A stretch of 64,000 nt of DNA. Origin: Celeribacter persicus. Lineage in GTDB: Bacteria > Pseudomonadota > Alphaproteobacteria > Rhodobacterales > Rhodobacteraceae. Positions 1 to 9,300 of this stretch are shown one piece after another. How positions within the stretch are numbered: the stretch's first letter is position 1; every line of letters starts with the position of its first letter. The notes beneath the pieces are model-generated. The model did not search any database. It worked only from the letters and a program-made list of their open reading frames with translations, and was not told the DNA's origin. Made by a program: the position numbers and the translations under genes. The stretch covers positions 1-64,000 of the forward strand of contig NZ_QAOH01000009.1 in assembly GCF_003050785.1 (NCBI RefSeq), read 5' to 3'.

Positions 1-167
1 TGCGTGTAGGGCTCCATCCAGTCGAGCACCTTGCCCTGCTCAGCCCAGAAACTCACCGGATCTTCAACCGAGCGACGGTAAAGATCTTCGTAATCGCTCG
101 CCGATATCAGCGCTCCAGAAGCAAACGCCTCTGAAGGTGCGGTCATCTTGTTCGAGTCGTCAGACAT
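1..167 (-). CDS. acs: Acetate-CoA ligase (acetyl-CoA synthetase), N-terminal fragment
   Basis: Only the first 55 or so codons are inside the window; the gene continues beyond base 1. The reverse-strand translation starts MSDDSNKMTAPSEAF and contains YEDLYRRSVEDPVSFWAEQ followed by LDWMEPY. This is the typical N-terminal cap of AMP-forming acetyl-CoA synthetases, which activate acetate to acetyl-CoA through acetyl-AMP. A GGGAGG ribosome binding site sits 5 bases before the ATG. The adenylation and catalytic motifs lie outside the window, so a propionate- or other acyl-CoA synthetase of the same family cannot be excluded. Acetate activation would fit the ethylmalonyl-CoA genes elsewhere in the window. 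Confidence 0.8.
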   Translation of the reverse strand, partial: MSDDSNKMTAPSEAFASGALISASDYEDLYRRSVEDPVSFWAEQGKVLDWMEPYT

Positions 168-608
168 ATGGCCTCCCAGAAATATCAAATGCGGTCCACC
201 CGTCGGGCAGACCTCCTCCTCACTTCTCTGTTTATAGTTTTTTTGTGAAGTTGCCTTTAAGTTGCTGCATTGAATGGATTTTTTTGTAAAAATATTGACG
301 ATAAGCGTATCGTATTGTGAATTTTGTTTACAATTCAAATGTGGTTCGGCTAAAACGCATTACTTTACAGTCTGTTAGGTGAGATAGGGCTTGTCGGCAG
401 AGTGTAAGGGGGTGCTTGCCGCAACCCGCTCGTCGGCATGTCATGCTTACGTTTCATTGTCAGAGATATTCGTGACCGCCAGAGGTCGCCAAGGAGTGCG
501 ACTCGCCTATGCGCCCTGTGTGCGGCTCTGCTGCTCGAAGGGAATGGCCTTTGAGTACAAAGACGCCGACACTCTCAAAATGCGCCGATGTTTCTTTGAT
601 ACAGAAGC
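168..608. other. Gene-free region between acs and the chemoreceptor gene
   Basis: This 441-base stretch holds no convincing gene. The part near acs (220-340) is AT-rich, unlike its surroundings, and probably contains the acs promoter. On the reverse strand TTGAAT and TACGAT are 18 bases apart. It contains the inverted repeat CGATA-AGCG-TATCG at 299-312 and a second one, TGAATT...AATTCA, at 317-337; either may be a regulator site. The rest, to 608, shows no structure I recognise. A 97-codon open frame on the plus strand runs into the antisense of the chemoreceptor and looks spurious. Confidence 0.5.
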
Positions 609-2534
609 TCAAGAAACGAGTCTGACGGGATCGTCATTTCTGGTTTTGAGCTGTGAACTGTCTCGTTCGAGAGCGCTTGCCTGAGCTTTGAGCGATTGCA
701 GGGCCGCTGTTGTTTCTTCGAACATGGCCGCATTAAACTGTGTAACCTGATCGAGTTGAGCGACCGCCGTGGTGATTTCCGATAAACCAACGGATTGTTC
801 GGAGGCTGAGATTGCAATGGTTTGCATTAATCCGTCGAGATTGGACACGAGTGTCTCAATTTCGACCAGTGCATCTCCGGAGGCATTGACCAGATTAACC
901 CCCTCGTCCACCTGATGTCCTGAAGTTTCGATGAGTTTTGCGATTTCATTGGCGGCTTCGGAACTGCGTTGGGCAAGGGCGCGGACTTCTGAAGCGACGA
1001 CGGCGAAACCACGGCCCGATTCGCCCGCTCGCGCCGCCTCGACACCGGCGTTCAGTGCGAGAAGGTTGGTCTGGAAGGCGATGTCGTCGATCACAGAGGT
1101 GATTTTCGAGATTTGGGTGGAGCTCTCCGCAATGTCATTCATGGCTTTGACGGTGCGCTGCACTACATCGCGACCTGCCATGGAGCGTTGTTTCGTTTGT
1201 CCAACGGTGGTTGCCGCGTCTCTGGCGCTTTTGGCGGAACTGTCGACGGAGGCTGCGAGCTGAGTAATCGCAGCTGCGGTTTCCTCCAGTGAAGCGGCCT
1301 GGGTTTCCGTCCGGCGACTCAAATCAATTGCAGCGCTGTTCAGGTTGTCGGTCTCCAGGATGATGGTCGTCGTGCCTTCGGCAATGGCGCCCGCAAGGTG
1401 CGCGATTTTCTCGACCGCGTCGTTGAAGTCGTTGCGGAGTTTTTCGTAGCCATCGGGAAAGTGTTCCTTGATGCGCACCGTGAGATCGCCGCGAGACACG
1501 GCTCCGAGGCCCTCGGCGAGGGAGGACACAACGCGTTGCTGCTCCTGAAGGTTTTTCTCGCGTTCGTGCTCGGCAGTCTGACGCGCTTTCTCTTTTTCCT
1601 GACGTGCAATTTCCTGTTCCTGACGACGTTTGGCTTCGGCTGCCTCTTCACGCAGGCGTGCCTGATGTTCCCGCTCCGCATTTTCCGCACGTTCCCGTGC
1701 CAGTTCGGCGTCCTTGGCGGCTTGTGCCTTTTCCAGTTCTGTGCGCTCAACCAGTGCCAGCCGAAACACCTCTAGGACGCGCGCCATTTGTCCGATCTCG
1801 CTTTGGGCCTCGGTCATTGGCACGGGAGTTTCGGTGTCGCCTTCGGACATGCGCGACATGCGGTGTTTGAGGGCGTCGAGTGGGCGCGTAACGCTTCGGA
1901 CGAGCAAAGTCGAAATGGCAATCAAAAGCACCAGAGTTGCGAGCAGGATGCCATTTCCGATTTTCGACATCCAGGCGAGTTGCGTATCAATGTCTGAAAG
2001 ATAGGAGCCCGTACCAACGACCCAGCCCCAAGGTTCGAAAGCTTTGACATAGCCGATTTTTTCTTCTTCACCTTTGCCGTCCGGCGTGTTGAAGAAATAG
2101 GTGATGGTCCCGCCGCCCTGTGTCTTTGCAACATCGGACATCGCGATGAAGATCTTGGTGCCATGTGTGTCGGTATATCCGGATTGATCCTGTCCGATCC
2201 ATTCGGGTTTGGTCGGGTATGCGATCACCCGGTTGTCGAAATCGAGGGCAAAGAGGTAACCGGTTTCGTCATAACGCAGAGACATGAGAATGTCCTGACC
2301 GGCTTTTTTGGCTTCCTCCTCGGTAAGGGCCCCGGATTGTACATCACGTTGCAGGACGTCGAGGCTGGAGACAGCGGTGTCGACCACATCGCTCAGGTGG
2401 TGTTCGCGCATGCTGAAGGCGGAATCGCGAGCGATGTCGAGGATGATCTGTGTGAGCACCGCAATCATGATCACGGCTACGGCGACGATCGCATAAATGC
2501 GTGTGGAGAGTTTGGACAGATGGGCTCTGAGCAT
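609..2534 (-). CDS. Methyl-accepting chemotaxis protein with Cache sensor
   Basis: This 641-residue membrane receptor signals to CheA/CheW. It has an N-terminal membrane helix (about 12-34) and a periplasmic single Cache domain (about 40-185) with the signature [10 protein letters not shown] and [14 protein letters not shown] second membrane helix and a HAMP domain (about 190-265) follow. Next comes a roughly 65-residue, highly charged coiled coil rich in Ala, Glu, Arg and Lys, then a second HAMP-like segment ([14 protein letters not shown]). The MCP signalling domain ends the protein, with the hairpin tip [20 protein letters not shown]. No CheR-binding pentapeptide is seen at the C-terminus. 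No che genes are nearby, so this is an isolated receptor. The ligand is unknown; Cache domains of this kind commonly bind small organic acids. Confidence 0.93.
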   Translation of the reverse strand: MLRAHLSKLSTRIYAIVAVAVIMIAVLTQIILDIARDSAFSMREHHLSDVVDTAVSSLDVLQRDVQSGALTEEEAKKAGQDILMSLRYDETGYLFALDFDNRVIAYPTKPEWIGQDQSGYTDTHGTKIFIAMSDVAKTQGGGTITYFFNTPDGKGEEEKIGYVKAFEPWGWVVGTGSYLSDIDTQLAWMSKIGNGILLATLVLLIAISTLLVRSVTRPLDALKHRMSRMSEGDTETPVPMTEAQSEIGQMARVLEVFRLALVERTELEKAQAAKDAELARERAENAEREHQARLREEAAEAKRRQEQEIARQEKEKARQTAEHEREKNLQEQQRVVSSLAEGLGAVSRGDLTVRIKEHFPDGYEKLRNDFNDAVEKIAHLAGAIAEGTTTIILETDNLNSAAIDLSRRTETQAASLEETAAAITQLAASVDSSAKSARDAATTVGQTKQRSMAGRDVVQRTVKAMNDIAESSTQISKITSVIDDIAFQTNLLALNAGVEAARAGESGRGFAVVASEVRALAQRSSEAANEIAKLIETSGHQVDEGVNLVNASGDALVEIETLVSNLDGLMQTIAISASEQSVGLSEITTAVAQLDQVTQFNAAMFEETTAALQSLKAQASALERDSSQLKTRNDDPVRLVS

Positions 2535-2605
2535 CGTGGGCCGCTTTCTGAATCAGGATGTCATCGTTACACATCCTGAAGGTGACCCGTTAATTTTCCG
2601 TGGCT

Positions 2606-2625
2606 TCTATTGAGATCTATTGAGA
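2606..2625. repeat. Tandem 10-base direct repeat upstream of the chemoreceptor gene
   Basis: TCTATTGAGA occurs twice in direct succession, 70-90 bases upstream of the chemoreceptor start. A 10-base period places both copies on the same face of the helix, as expected for two adjacent protein-binding half-sites. The bound regulator is unknown. The surrounding 278-base gap (2535-2812) contains no gene. Confidence 0.45.
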
Positions 2626-2812
2626 ATTGTAAAATAGCGGGTGGAAAACGGATGTGTCTTGAAACGGGATATGGGACTGCAAAGCGCGGTGAGCCCGCCC
2701 CTCACGTTTCGGGAAAACGGTGTGAAATCAGCCGATTTCGAACAGTTTTATGCGGTGCGGTTTCCGTTTTCGCATGCAGTCCTTTGAGGGGATGTTAGCA
2801 GTATGCGGGGGT

Positions 2813-4060
2813 TCAGAATATGAGGGGAATGAAGGCGATCAGGAGATAGACGCAAAGGAGCACGCCGAGATAGGGAAGCACGGCACGGGTGATTTTCTCG
2901 ATCGGCAAGCGCGCTGTGGTCGAGGCCACGAAAAGGTTGATCGCCACCGGCGGTGTCACCATCCCGATGGCCAGACCGACCACGATGATGATGCCGAAAT
3001 GCACGGTGCCAAGCCCGAGTTGCGCCGCCAGAGGCAAGAGCATCGGGGTGAGGATGATCAGTGCGGAGGCGGTTTCAAGGAACACGCCCGCCACGAGGAT
3101 CACCGCCATCACCAGAAGCAGGAGTACATAGGTGTTCGAGGACAAGGACAGCGCGGCGGTGGCAATCTGGTTCGGCACCTGCCAGCTCGACAAGGTCCAG
3201 CTTAGAACCGAAGAGGCGGCGATGACGAACATGATGACCGCCGTGGTGACGCCCGAGCGAATGATGATCCGGTAGAGCTGCTTCAGGGTCATGTCGCGAT
3301 AAATGAACAGGGACACGAGAATGGCGTAGTCCACCGCGATCACGGCCGCCTCGGACGGGGTGAAGACGCCGGAAAAAATCCCGCCCAAAATGATCAGCGG
3401 GGCCATCAGACCCCAGCTTGCCGACACGAAGGTGCGCCAGATGGTTGTGAGGTTGAACGCGGTCCCGCGCGGATAGGCGCGGCGATGGCCCTGAATGAGC
3501 GCGATGAAAATCAGTCCCACACCCATGGCGATGCCGGGGATAAAGCCGTTCAGAAACAGATCACGGACGGATTCCTGGGCGATCACCGCATAGATGATCA
3601 TCGGCACGGAAGGCGGGATCACCACGCCGATGGTCCCCGACGCGGCAATGAGCGAGGCGGCGGAGGCTGGATCGTATCCCTTGCGTTTCAGTTCCGGCAC
3701 GAGGCTTGCGCCGACGGCGGCGGTCGTGGCGGCACCCGAGCCGGAAATCGCGGCAAAGAACATGCCCGCCAGAACCGACACGATGGACAGACCGCCCTTG
3801 ATGAAGCCGAACATGCTGTCTGCGAAAGCCACCAGACGCTTGGAAATCTCGCCCTGCGCCATGATATCGCCCGCCAGTACGAACATTGGTACAGCCACAA
3901 GCGCAAAGGAATTGATGCCGGAGAACATTTGCTGCGGCACCACCATCAGTGGTACGCCCGACAGGTTCAGTGCGCTCATCGTGGCCGCTCCGATCACGAT
4001 TGCGACCGGAATGCCCATGAGCAGGAACAAGACGAAAAGACCGGCGAGAACGAGGCTCAT
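2813..4060 (-). CDS. dctM: TRAP transporter large permease subunit
   Basis: This 415-residue protein is the 12-helix membrane subunit of a tripartite ATP-independent periplasmic transporter, which couples solute import to the sodium gradient. Family hallmarks are GIPVAIVIGAATMSAL near the N-terminus, ISGSGAATTAAVGASLVPEL in the first discontinuous helix, GTIGVVIPPSVPMIIYAV, and the C-terminal repeat MVTPPVAINLFVAST. Length is normal for DctM (about 425). Its ATG overlaps the dctQ stop codon by four bases (ATGA), which implies translational coupling. It is the last gene of the dctPQM operon. Confidence 0.95.
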   Translation of the reverse strand: MSLVLAGLFVLFLLMGIPVAIVIGAATMSALNLSGVPLMVVPQQMFSGINSFALVAVPMFVLAGDIMAQGEISKRLVAFADSMFGFIKGGLSIVSVLAGMFFAAISGSGAATTAAVGASLVPELKRKGYDPASAASLIAASGTIGVVIPPSVPMIIYAVIAQESVRDLFLNGFIPGIAMGVGLIFIALIQGHRRAYPRGTAFNLTTIWRTFVSASWGLMAPLIILGGIFSGVFTPSEAAVIAVDYAILVSLFIYRDMTLKQLYRIIIRSGVTTAVIMFVIAASSVLSWTLSSWQVPNQIATAALSLSSNTYVLLLLVMAVILVAGVFLETASALIILTPMLLPLAAQLGLGTVHFGIIIVVGLAIGMVTPPVAINLFVASTTARLPIEKITRAVLPYLGVLLCVYLLIAFIPLIF

Positions 4061-4599
4061 TTCAAACTCTCCCGAGCCAGATCCTGTTCGACATCGCTGT
4101 CGATCTCGGCATGAGCTTCGCGCATTGGCGCTCCGGCCAGAAGTCGCAGCAGGTCGATCAGGGACAATCCGGCCATAATCACCGCAGCCAGCGGCATGAC
4201 GGCATAGACATAGGTCATGCTGAGCCGCAGAGAGGGAGACTTCTGGAAACTCTGCATGGTCATGTAACGCCAGCCGATCTCGGCCAGCGTCAGCAGGAAT
4301 ACAATCGCAACAAGCGTTGCCAGACCGGACACGATCCGGCCGGGCATGGGCGGCAGGCTGTCACGCAAGAGCGTGACTGCGATATGCCGCCCTTGTTGAT
4401 AGGCCAGCGCAGCCCCCAGAAAGGTGATCCAGATCAGAAGAAAGCGTGCAACCTCCTCAGTCCAGCTCATCGAGGTAAAAAACACTCGCGACACGATCTG
4501 AAGCGTGATCACCGCCGTCAGACCGGCCATCCCCGCAAAGATCACGGGTTTGAGGATCGCCCCCACCTTTCTGTCAATCCACGCCAGCCGCCTGAGCAT
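4057..4599 (-). CDS. dctQ: TRAP transporter small permease subunit
   Basis: This 180-residue protein is the four-helix small membrane subunit that pairs with DctM. Helices are visible at roughly residues 15-38, 46-65, 88-110 and 128-150. The family motif SWTEEVARFLLIWITFLGAA is present with its conserved Glu-Glu and Trp. The C-terminus is a short charged cytoplasmic tail. The gene starts one base after the dctP stop and overlaps dctM by four bases. Confidence 0.93.
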   Translation of the reverse strand: MLRRLAWIDRKVGAILKPVIFAGMAGLTAVITLQIVSRVFFTSMSWTEEVARFLLIWITFLGAALAYQQGRHIAVTLLRDSLPPMPGRIVSGLATLVAIVFLLTLAEIGWRYMTMQSFQKSPSLRLSMTYVYAVMPLAAVIMAGLSLIDLLRLLAGAPMREAHAEIDSDVEQDLARESLK

Positions 4600-4600
4600 C

Positions 4601-5581
4601 TTACTTCAGCGCGTCCTGAATGCGCGGCAGGTAATCACCGAACTTCTTGCCGTATTTCTCGTAGACCGGCTGGACGGCTGCGGAGAAGGCGGAGAGGTCC
4701 GCATCTTCGATCACCGCCATGCCGGAGGCTTTGAGTGCCTCAAGCTGCTCGCCTTCCAATTCGGCGTTGAGTGCACGTTCGTATTCTGCGGCCTCTTGTG
4801 CTGCGTCGGAAATGATGTCCTGCGCTTCCTCGGAGAGCTGGTTCCATTTCGGCATGCCCATCACAAAGATCGCGGGCGCGTAGGTGTGGCGCGTCATGGT
4901 CATGTTGGTCTGGGTTTCGTTCAGTTTGAAGGAGTAGACCACGCCCACCGGGTTTTCTTGACCGTCGATCGTGCCCTGCTGCATCGCAGTCAGCGCTTCG
5001 GTCCAGGCCATCGGGATCGCATCGGCGCCAAGTTCGCGGAACGTGTCGATATAGACCGGATTTTCCATCACGCGGATGCGCAGCCCGTCAAGATCGGCGG
5101 GCGTGCTCACTGGACGTTTGGAGTTGGTCAGGTTGCGGAACCCGCGTTCGGCATAGGCGAGACCTTTGAGGTTCACCTCTTCGAGGCGACCCAACAGTTC
5201 CTGACCGATCTCACCGTCGAGCACGCTGTAGGCGGCTTCCGGCGACGGGAACAGGAAAGGCAGTTCGAACACGGCCATGTCTTCGAGGAAGTTGGACACC
5301 GGACCATTGGTGATCACGCCCATATCCACGGTGCCGATCTGCATGCCTTCGAGCAGGGTGCGCTCGTCGCCCAGCGTGGCGTTCGGGAAGATCTCGACCG
5401 TAATCGCGCCCGCGGAGCGTTCGGACACCAGTTCCTGAAATTTCATCGCGGCGGCGTGGAAGCCGTCCTGTTCGTTGACCACATGCGCAAGACGCAGGGT
5501 CACGGGATCAATCTCCGCGACCGCCGGAAGCGCAGTGAAACTTGCCGCAGCAAATGCTGCCGCTTTCAAAAGGGTTTTCAT
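4601..5581 (-). CDS. dctP: TRAP transporter solute-binding protein, DctP family
   Basis: This 326-residue periplasmic receptor delivers the substrate to DctQM. It has a classical signal peptide (about residues 1-22, cleavage after AVA). The family signature is complete: LRLAHVVNEQDGFH, IEIFPNATLGDERTLLEGMQ-type core, and LDGLRIRVMENP, whose second Arg normally clamps the substrate carboxylate. Next comes IPMAWTEALTAMQQGTIDGQ, then YAPAIFVMG. The ligand cannot be named from sequence; members of this group commonly take C4-dicarboxylates, 2-oxo acids or sugar acids. It is the first gene of dctPQM and has its own 350-base upstream region. Confidence 0.93.
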   Translation of the reverse strand: MKTLLKAAAFAAASFTALPAVAEIDPVTLRLAHVVNEQDGFHAAAMKFQELVSERSAGAITVEIFPNATLGDERTLLEGMQIGTVDMGVITNGPVSNFLEDMAVFELPFLFPSPEAAYSVLDGEIGQELLGRLEEVNLKGLAYAERGFRNLTNSKRPVSTPADLDGLRIRVMENPVYIDTFRELGADAIPMAWTEALTAMQQGTIDGQENPVGVVYSFKLNETQTNMTMTRHTYAPAIFVMGMPKWNQLSEEAQDIISDAAQEAAEYERALNAELEGEQLEALKASGMAVIEDADLSAFSAAVQPVYEKYGKKFGDYLPRIQDALK

Positions 5582-5931
5582 GAGTGTCCTCCCAGACAGT
5601 TAAAGCGAAGAGCGTGCGCAGACGCTCTTTTCAAGAAACAACCCAAAGCTGCCCGACTGGCATTACATAGCTGCGAAAAACCGCCTTGGATTGCAGATTT
5701 ATTGCGCATATGGCGGAAAACTTTCGAAAGATGCAAGCCAACAGCACAGACAGGATGGCATGCATCCCCCTTGTGTTTTTTCACACAGGGAAATGCATGC
5801 GATTGTGGTCGACCTGTTGGAATAGCAGAGAGCAGGGGAGATACATCTCTCGAACCCTGCAATGGCAAACGCTCCGCCCAATACTCGTGAGACGGCTTGA
5901 AGGCGGAGCGCTGTAACGCTTTGGGCTGATC
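5582..5931. other. Intergenic region upstream of dctP, rich in hairpins
   Basis: This 350-base region lies between the metQ stop and the dctP start and carries no gene. On the reverse strand the dctP leader contains the hairpin AAGAGCG-N8-CGCTCTT (5608-5629). The region also holds a long, nearly perfect inverted repeat at 5758-5800, listed separately. The dctP promoter must lie here. Confidence 0.5.
5758..5800 (-). repeat. Long inverted repeat between metQ and dctP
   Basis: Perfect outer arms GCATGCAT and ATGCATGC enclose a further imperfect stem (CCC-TTGTG against CACA-GGG) around a short T-rich loop, about 18 paired positions in 43 bases. It could end the met operon transcript, or be a DNA operator for the dctPQM promoter. 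No clear U-tract follows it on the reverse strand, so an operator or an mRNA structure is at least as likely as a terminator. Confidence 0.45.
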
Positions 5932-6708
5932 TCACCAAGAGGTGATCACGGCCCCGTCGTAGCTTTCTTCGATAAAGGTTTTAACCTCATCGGAGTGATA
6001 TGCTTCAACCAGCGTCTTCACCCAGGGCTGATCCTCGTCGCCTTTGCGCACAACGATGACGTTCACATAAGGGCTGTCCGCCTTTTCCATCGCGATGGAA
6101 TCCTCTTTCGGGCTCAGGCCGGAAGCGATGGCATAATTGGTGTTGATGATCGCGATTTCGGCATCCGCGAGGGTCCGCGGCAATTGTGCGGCGTCGAGTT
6201 CGAGGAATTTCAGACCCTTGGGGTTGTCCTCGATATCAAGCGGACTCGGGACCAGCCCGGTGCCTTCGGCCAGCGTGACAAGCCCGAGATCCTGCAACAG
6301 CAAAAGCGCGCGTCCGCCATTGGTCGGATCGTTCGGAATGGCCACTTTGGCGCCGTCTTCGAGATCGGCGATATCCTCAATCTTGTCGGAGTAAATCCCC
6401 ATCGGCGTGGTGATCGTATTGCCCACGACAACCAGTTCAAAGCCACGGTCCTTCATCTGGTTTTCGAGATAGGGGACGTGCTGGAACGAGTTGGCGTCGA
6501 TGTCGCCATCGGCCAGCGCGGTGTTGGGGATCACGTAGTCGGAAAATTCCACCACGTCGATGTCGAGACCCATGGGGGCAGCCACTTTCGCGACTTCTTC
6601 CATGATTTCGGCATGTTCACCGGGGGACACACCGACTTTGATCTCTTCGGCTATGGCGACAGAGGCCATGAGGGCCAGAACGGAGGAAAGGGTTGCAACG
6701 CGCAGCAT
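5932..6708 (-). CDS. metQ: Methionine ABC transporter substrate-binding protein
   Basis: This 258-residue NlpA/MetQ protein is the periplasmic D/L-methionine receptor. I start it at 6708, where GGAG precedes the ATG by 8 bases and the product begins with a signal peptide (MLRVATLSSVLALMASVAIA). The longer open frame would have no signal. Family motifs are KVGVSPGEHAEIMEEV, DIDANSFQHVPYLENQ, IPNDPTNGGRALLLLQ and AIINTNYAIASGL. There is no lipobox cysteine, so unlike the E. coli lipoprotein it should be soluble in the periplasm. It is the last gene of metNIQ. Confidence 0.93.
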   Translation of the reverse strand: MLRVATLSSVLALMASVAIAEEIKVGVSPGEHAEIMEEVAKVAAPMGLDIDVVEFSDYVIPNTALADGDIDANSFQHVPYLENQMKDRGFELVVVGNTITTPMGIYSDKIEDIADLEDGAKVAIPNDPTNGGRALLLLQDLGLVTLAEGTGLVPSPLDIEDNPKGLKFLELDAAQLPRTLADAEIAIINTNYAIASGLSPKEDSIAMEKADSPYVNVIVVRKGDEDQPWVKTLVEAYHSDEVKTFIEESYDGAVITSW

Positions 6709-6730
6709 GTATAATCTCCTTATGATGCGG

Positions 6731-7405
6731 TTATTGACCACGCCCCTTGGGCGCGCGTTTGTCCACTCTGGCGGCAATCCATTCTCCAATGGATTGCACG
6801 AGCTGGACGAGAACAATGAGAATGACCACGACAACGGCCATGACATCGGGCATGAACCGTTGATAGCCATAGCGAATGCCGAGATCGCCGAGGCCCTCGC
6901 CCCCTACGGCCCCGACCATGGCGGAATAGCCGATGAGGCTCACCACCGCGAGGGTCAGGCCAAGGGTGATGGAGGGCAATGCCTCGGGGATCAGGACTTT
7001 GCGGATGATCTGAAACGGGGTCGCGCCCATGGCGCGAGCGGCTTCGATCAGCCCGCCGTCCACTTCACGAATGGCGTTTTCCACCAGTCGCGCGATAAAG
7101 GGTACGGCAGCAATTGTTAGCGGCACGATCGCCGCCGTGGTGCCGATCGAGGTGCCCGCGATGGCGCGGGTGAAGGGGATGATGGCCACGACGAGGATGA
7201 TGAAGGGCACGGAACGGGTCGCGTTGACCAAAAGCCCCAACACCTTGTTCAGCCAGGGCGCGGAGAGCAATTCACCGCGTTGCGAAATGGCCAGGAACAC
7301 GCCGAGAGGCAGGCCAAAGAGTGTGCCAAGAAGCGTGGAGACCGCCACCATGTAGAGCGTTTGTCCGGTCGCTTCGAGCAACAGGTTGATGAGATTAGCC
7401 GACAT
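6731..7405 (-). CDS. metI: Methionine ABC transporter permease
   Basis: This 224-residue inner-membrane permease has five or so helices and the BPD_transp_1 fold. The coupling loop that contacts MetN is [38 protein letters not shown] and [20 protein letters not shown] match MetI closely. The ATG at 7405 is preferred over the TTG at 7411 because GGAGGT lies 8 bases before it. The gene overlaps the end of metN by 11 bases. Confidence 0.93.
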   Translation of the reverse strand: MSANLINLLLEATGQTLYMVAVSTLLGTLFGLPLGVFLAISQRGELLSAPWLNKVLGLLVNATRSVPFIILVVAIIPFTRAIAGTSIGTTAAIVPLTIAAVPFIARLVENAIREVDGGLIEAARAMGATPFQIIRKVLIPEALPSITLGLTLAVVSLIGYSAMVGAVGGEGLGDLGIRYGYQRFMPDVMAVVVVILIVLVQLVQSIGEWIAARVDKRAPKGRGQ

Positions 7406-8456
7406 AGCCAAGCACCTCCGTCAAAAGCCCATGACGTTCCAGATAGGCCCGTGCCTCATCCCCCTTGGCGGCATTCAGCGATACCAGAAGATTGCCGAAC
7501 GGCTGGGTTCCGATCTCCTCGACGGCCCCCGCGAGAATGTTGACCTCGATCCCCAGATCGCGGGTCAACAGAGCCAGCATCGGGTCGGTGGCATGTTTGC
7601 CCGCAAAGGTCACGCGGATCACTTCTTCGCTGTCTGTCTCTGGCTTTTGTTTGCGGATTTTATCCTTGATAAAGGCCGGAAGCGTCACGCCCGTCACACC
7701 GGAGAGAAAAGACCGGGTCGTCGGATGTTGCGGTGCGATGAAGACATCGTATGTCGTTCCCGCCTCGACAATCCGGCCCCCCTCGATCACTGCCACATGG
7801 CTCGCGATGTCGCGCACGACGGCCATTTCATGAGTGATCAACAGGATGGTCAGGCCAAGATCGCGGTTGATGTCTTTCAGAAGCGACAGGACCGTTTGTG
7901 TGGTTTCCGGGTCAAGTGCCGATGTGGCCTCATCCGACAGCAGGATTTTCGGCTCTGTCGCCAGCGCGCGGGCAATGCCCACACGCTGCTTCTGGCCGCC
8001 GGACAGTTCGGCGGGATAACGATCCGCCTGCGCGGAAAGGGCCACGCGCTCGACCAGATCGGTCACCCGCGTTTTTATCTCGGAGGCGGCCATGCCAGAG
8101 ATTTCCAGAGGCAGCGCAATGTTTTCGGATACCGTGCGTGAGGACAACAGATTGAAATGTTGGAAAATCATCCCGACGTCTCGGCGAATGGTACGCAGTT
8201 TTGCGCCGCGTGCAGCACCGACGTCCTGATCCCCGACCAGAACTCTGCCGGATGTCGGACGTTCCAACCCGTTGACCATTCGCAACATGGTGGATTTACC
8301 CGCACCGGAGCGGCCGATAATGCCGGTGATCGTCCCTGCCTCAACGGTCAGAGACACATCGCTGATCGCATCGACAATACCTCCGCCCGGTTTGGTGAAG
8401 GATTTGCCAACGCTCTCGAACGTGATGGAGGCGGCCTGGCTGTCATGTGCTGTCAT
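7395..8456 (-). CDS. metN: Methionine ABC transporter ATP-binding protein
   Basis: This 353-residue ATPase powers methionine import. It has Walker [10 protein letters not shown], the signature LSGGQKQR, Walker [13 protein letters not shown] and the switch histidine in [10 protein letters not shown]-terminal NIL domain (about 270-353) senses intracellular methionine in characterised MetN proteins. The ATG at 8456 gives the normal family length (about 345). The upstream 103 codons of the open frame show no homology and lack a better ribosome site. Gene order metN-metI-metQ is canonical. Confidence 0.94.
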   Translation of the reverse strand: MTAHDSQAASITFESVGKSFTKPGGGIVDAISDVSLTVEAGTITGIIGRSGAGKSTMLRMVNGLERPTSGRVLVGDQDVGAARGAKLRTIRRDVGMIFQHFNLLSSRTVSENIALPLEISGMAASEIKTRVTDLVERVALSAQADRYPAELSGGQKQRVGIARALATEPKILLSDEATSALDPETTQTVLSLLKDINRDLGLTILLITHEMAVVRDIASHVAVIEGGRIVEAGTTYDVFIAPQHPTTRSFLSGVTGVTLPAFIKDKIRKQKPETDSEEVIRVTFAGKHATDPMLALLTRDLGIEVNILAGAVEEIGTQPFGNLLVSLNAAKGDEARAYLERHGLLTEVLGYVG

Positions 8457-8868
8457 GGTTATGCTTCCAAAGCCCCAATTCTCAGGTGGTGTTCGGTGGT
8501 GTGGTAGACCTGAATGCCTGCAAAGGTTCAAGGTGCTGTTGCACAATAAAAGCGCACAGGCCCTGGTGAACGTCCCAAAGCCGGGCAGGAAACAAGACGA
8601 TTGTCTTCGGGAGATATGGGAAAAATGCATCGGGGGCCGCAAACGCCGCGAGGATGCGGAAGAACATTCTTCTTTGCCGGGTATCGCGCGAGGTTCGGCC
8701 CGATCCGGTTCGGGGGCTGTGTCGAAACCGAACACAGCACTGTCGACCGATTTCGCAAGCGTCACGCTTTATACCCGGAGATAGCCCGATAAAGGCGAGG
8801 CGCTGGGGCCGTCGAAACGATCCACCCCGCCCGCCGTAAGCCGTGCTTATATTCCTCGGTGAAACGCG
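8457..8868. other. Upstream region of metNIQ
   Basis: These 412 bases lie between the usp stop and the metN start. I looked for SAM-responsive riboswitches on the reverse strand and did not recognise one. A short palindrome AAGAC-GATT-GTCTT is at 8594-8607, about 140 bases before metN, and may be a regulator site. No gene is supported. Confidence 0.4.
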
Positions 8869-9300
8869 TTACCGGACGACGAAAACCGAACATTTGGAGT
8901 GCCGCACGACGCGGGCGGCGTTCGGACCCAAGAGATAGTCTTTGAGGTCCGGGCGATGCGCGCCAAGTACGATCAGGTCGGCTCCATCCTTGTTCGCGGT
9001 TTCGAGGATCTCATGGTAGGCCGTCCCCACGGCCACCACATGACGGACTTTCTCGTTCGCTTCCGCTCCAAGCGCCTCTTGGACCAGACTGTTCAGAGCC
9101 TCTTTCGCATGGTTCCGTGCGTCCTTTGTGTGTTTCTCGTCGAAGTAACCGCCGACCCAACTCATGCCATAATCCGGGATCACTGTGATGACATCGAGCT
9201 GGGCTCCTTCGGTGGCGGCAAGCCGTGCGGCTTGCTGTAAGACTTTCACCTCATCTTTGACGCGGTTCACGTCAACGGCGCAGAGAATGGTCTGTATCAT
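8869..9300 (-). CDS. Universal stress protein (UspA family)
   Basis: This 143-residue cytosolic protein has the single UspA fold: MIQTILCAVDVNR at the N-terminus, YFDEKHTKDARNHA in the middle and VGTAYHEILETAN before the nucleotide loop. The ATP-binding signature appears as GAHRPDLKDYLLGPNAARVV, a variant of G-x2-G-x9-G-S/T in which the second Gly is Arg, so ATP binding is uncertain. Its ATG overlaps the TRAP permease stop by four bases. Usp proteins encoded with TRAP transporters (TeaD in Halomonas is the known case) modulate transport; a similar role is inferred here. Confidence 0.9.
   Translation of the reverse strand: MIQTILCAVDVNRVKDEVKVLQQAARLAATEGAQLDVITVIPDYGMSWVGGYFDEKHTKDARNHAKEALNSLVQEALGAEANEKVRHVVAVGTAYHEILETANKDGADLIVLGAHRPDLKDYLLGPNAARVVRHSKCSVFVVR

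Noticed and set aside
391-684. 97-codon open frame on the plus strand
   Set aside because: It runs into the antisense of the chemoreceptor gene, has no clear ribosome site and no recognisable domain.
8457-8868. Possible SAM riboswitch upstream of metNIQ
   Set aside because: I compared the leader with the SAM-II, SAM/SAH and SAM-V patterns I remember and did not find the conserved core or pseudoknot.
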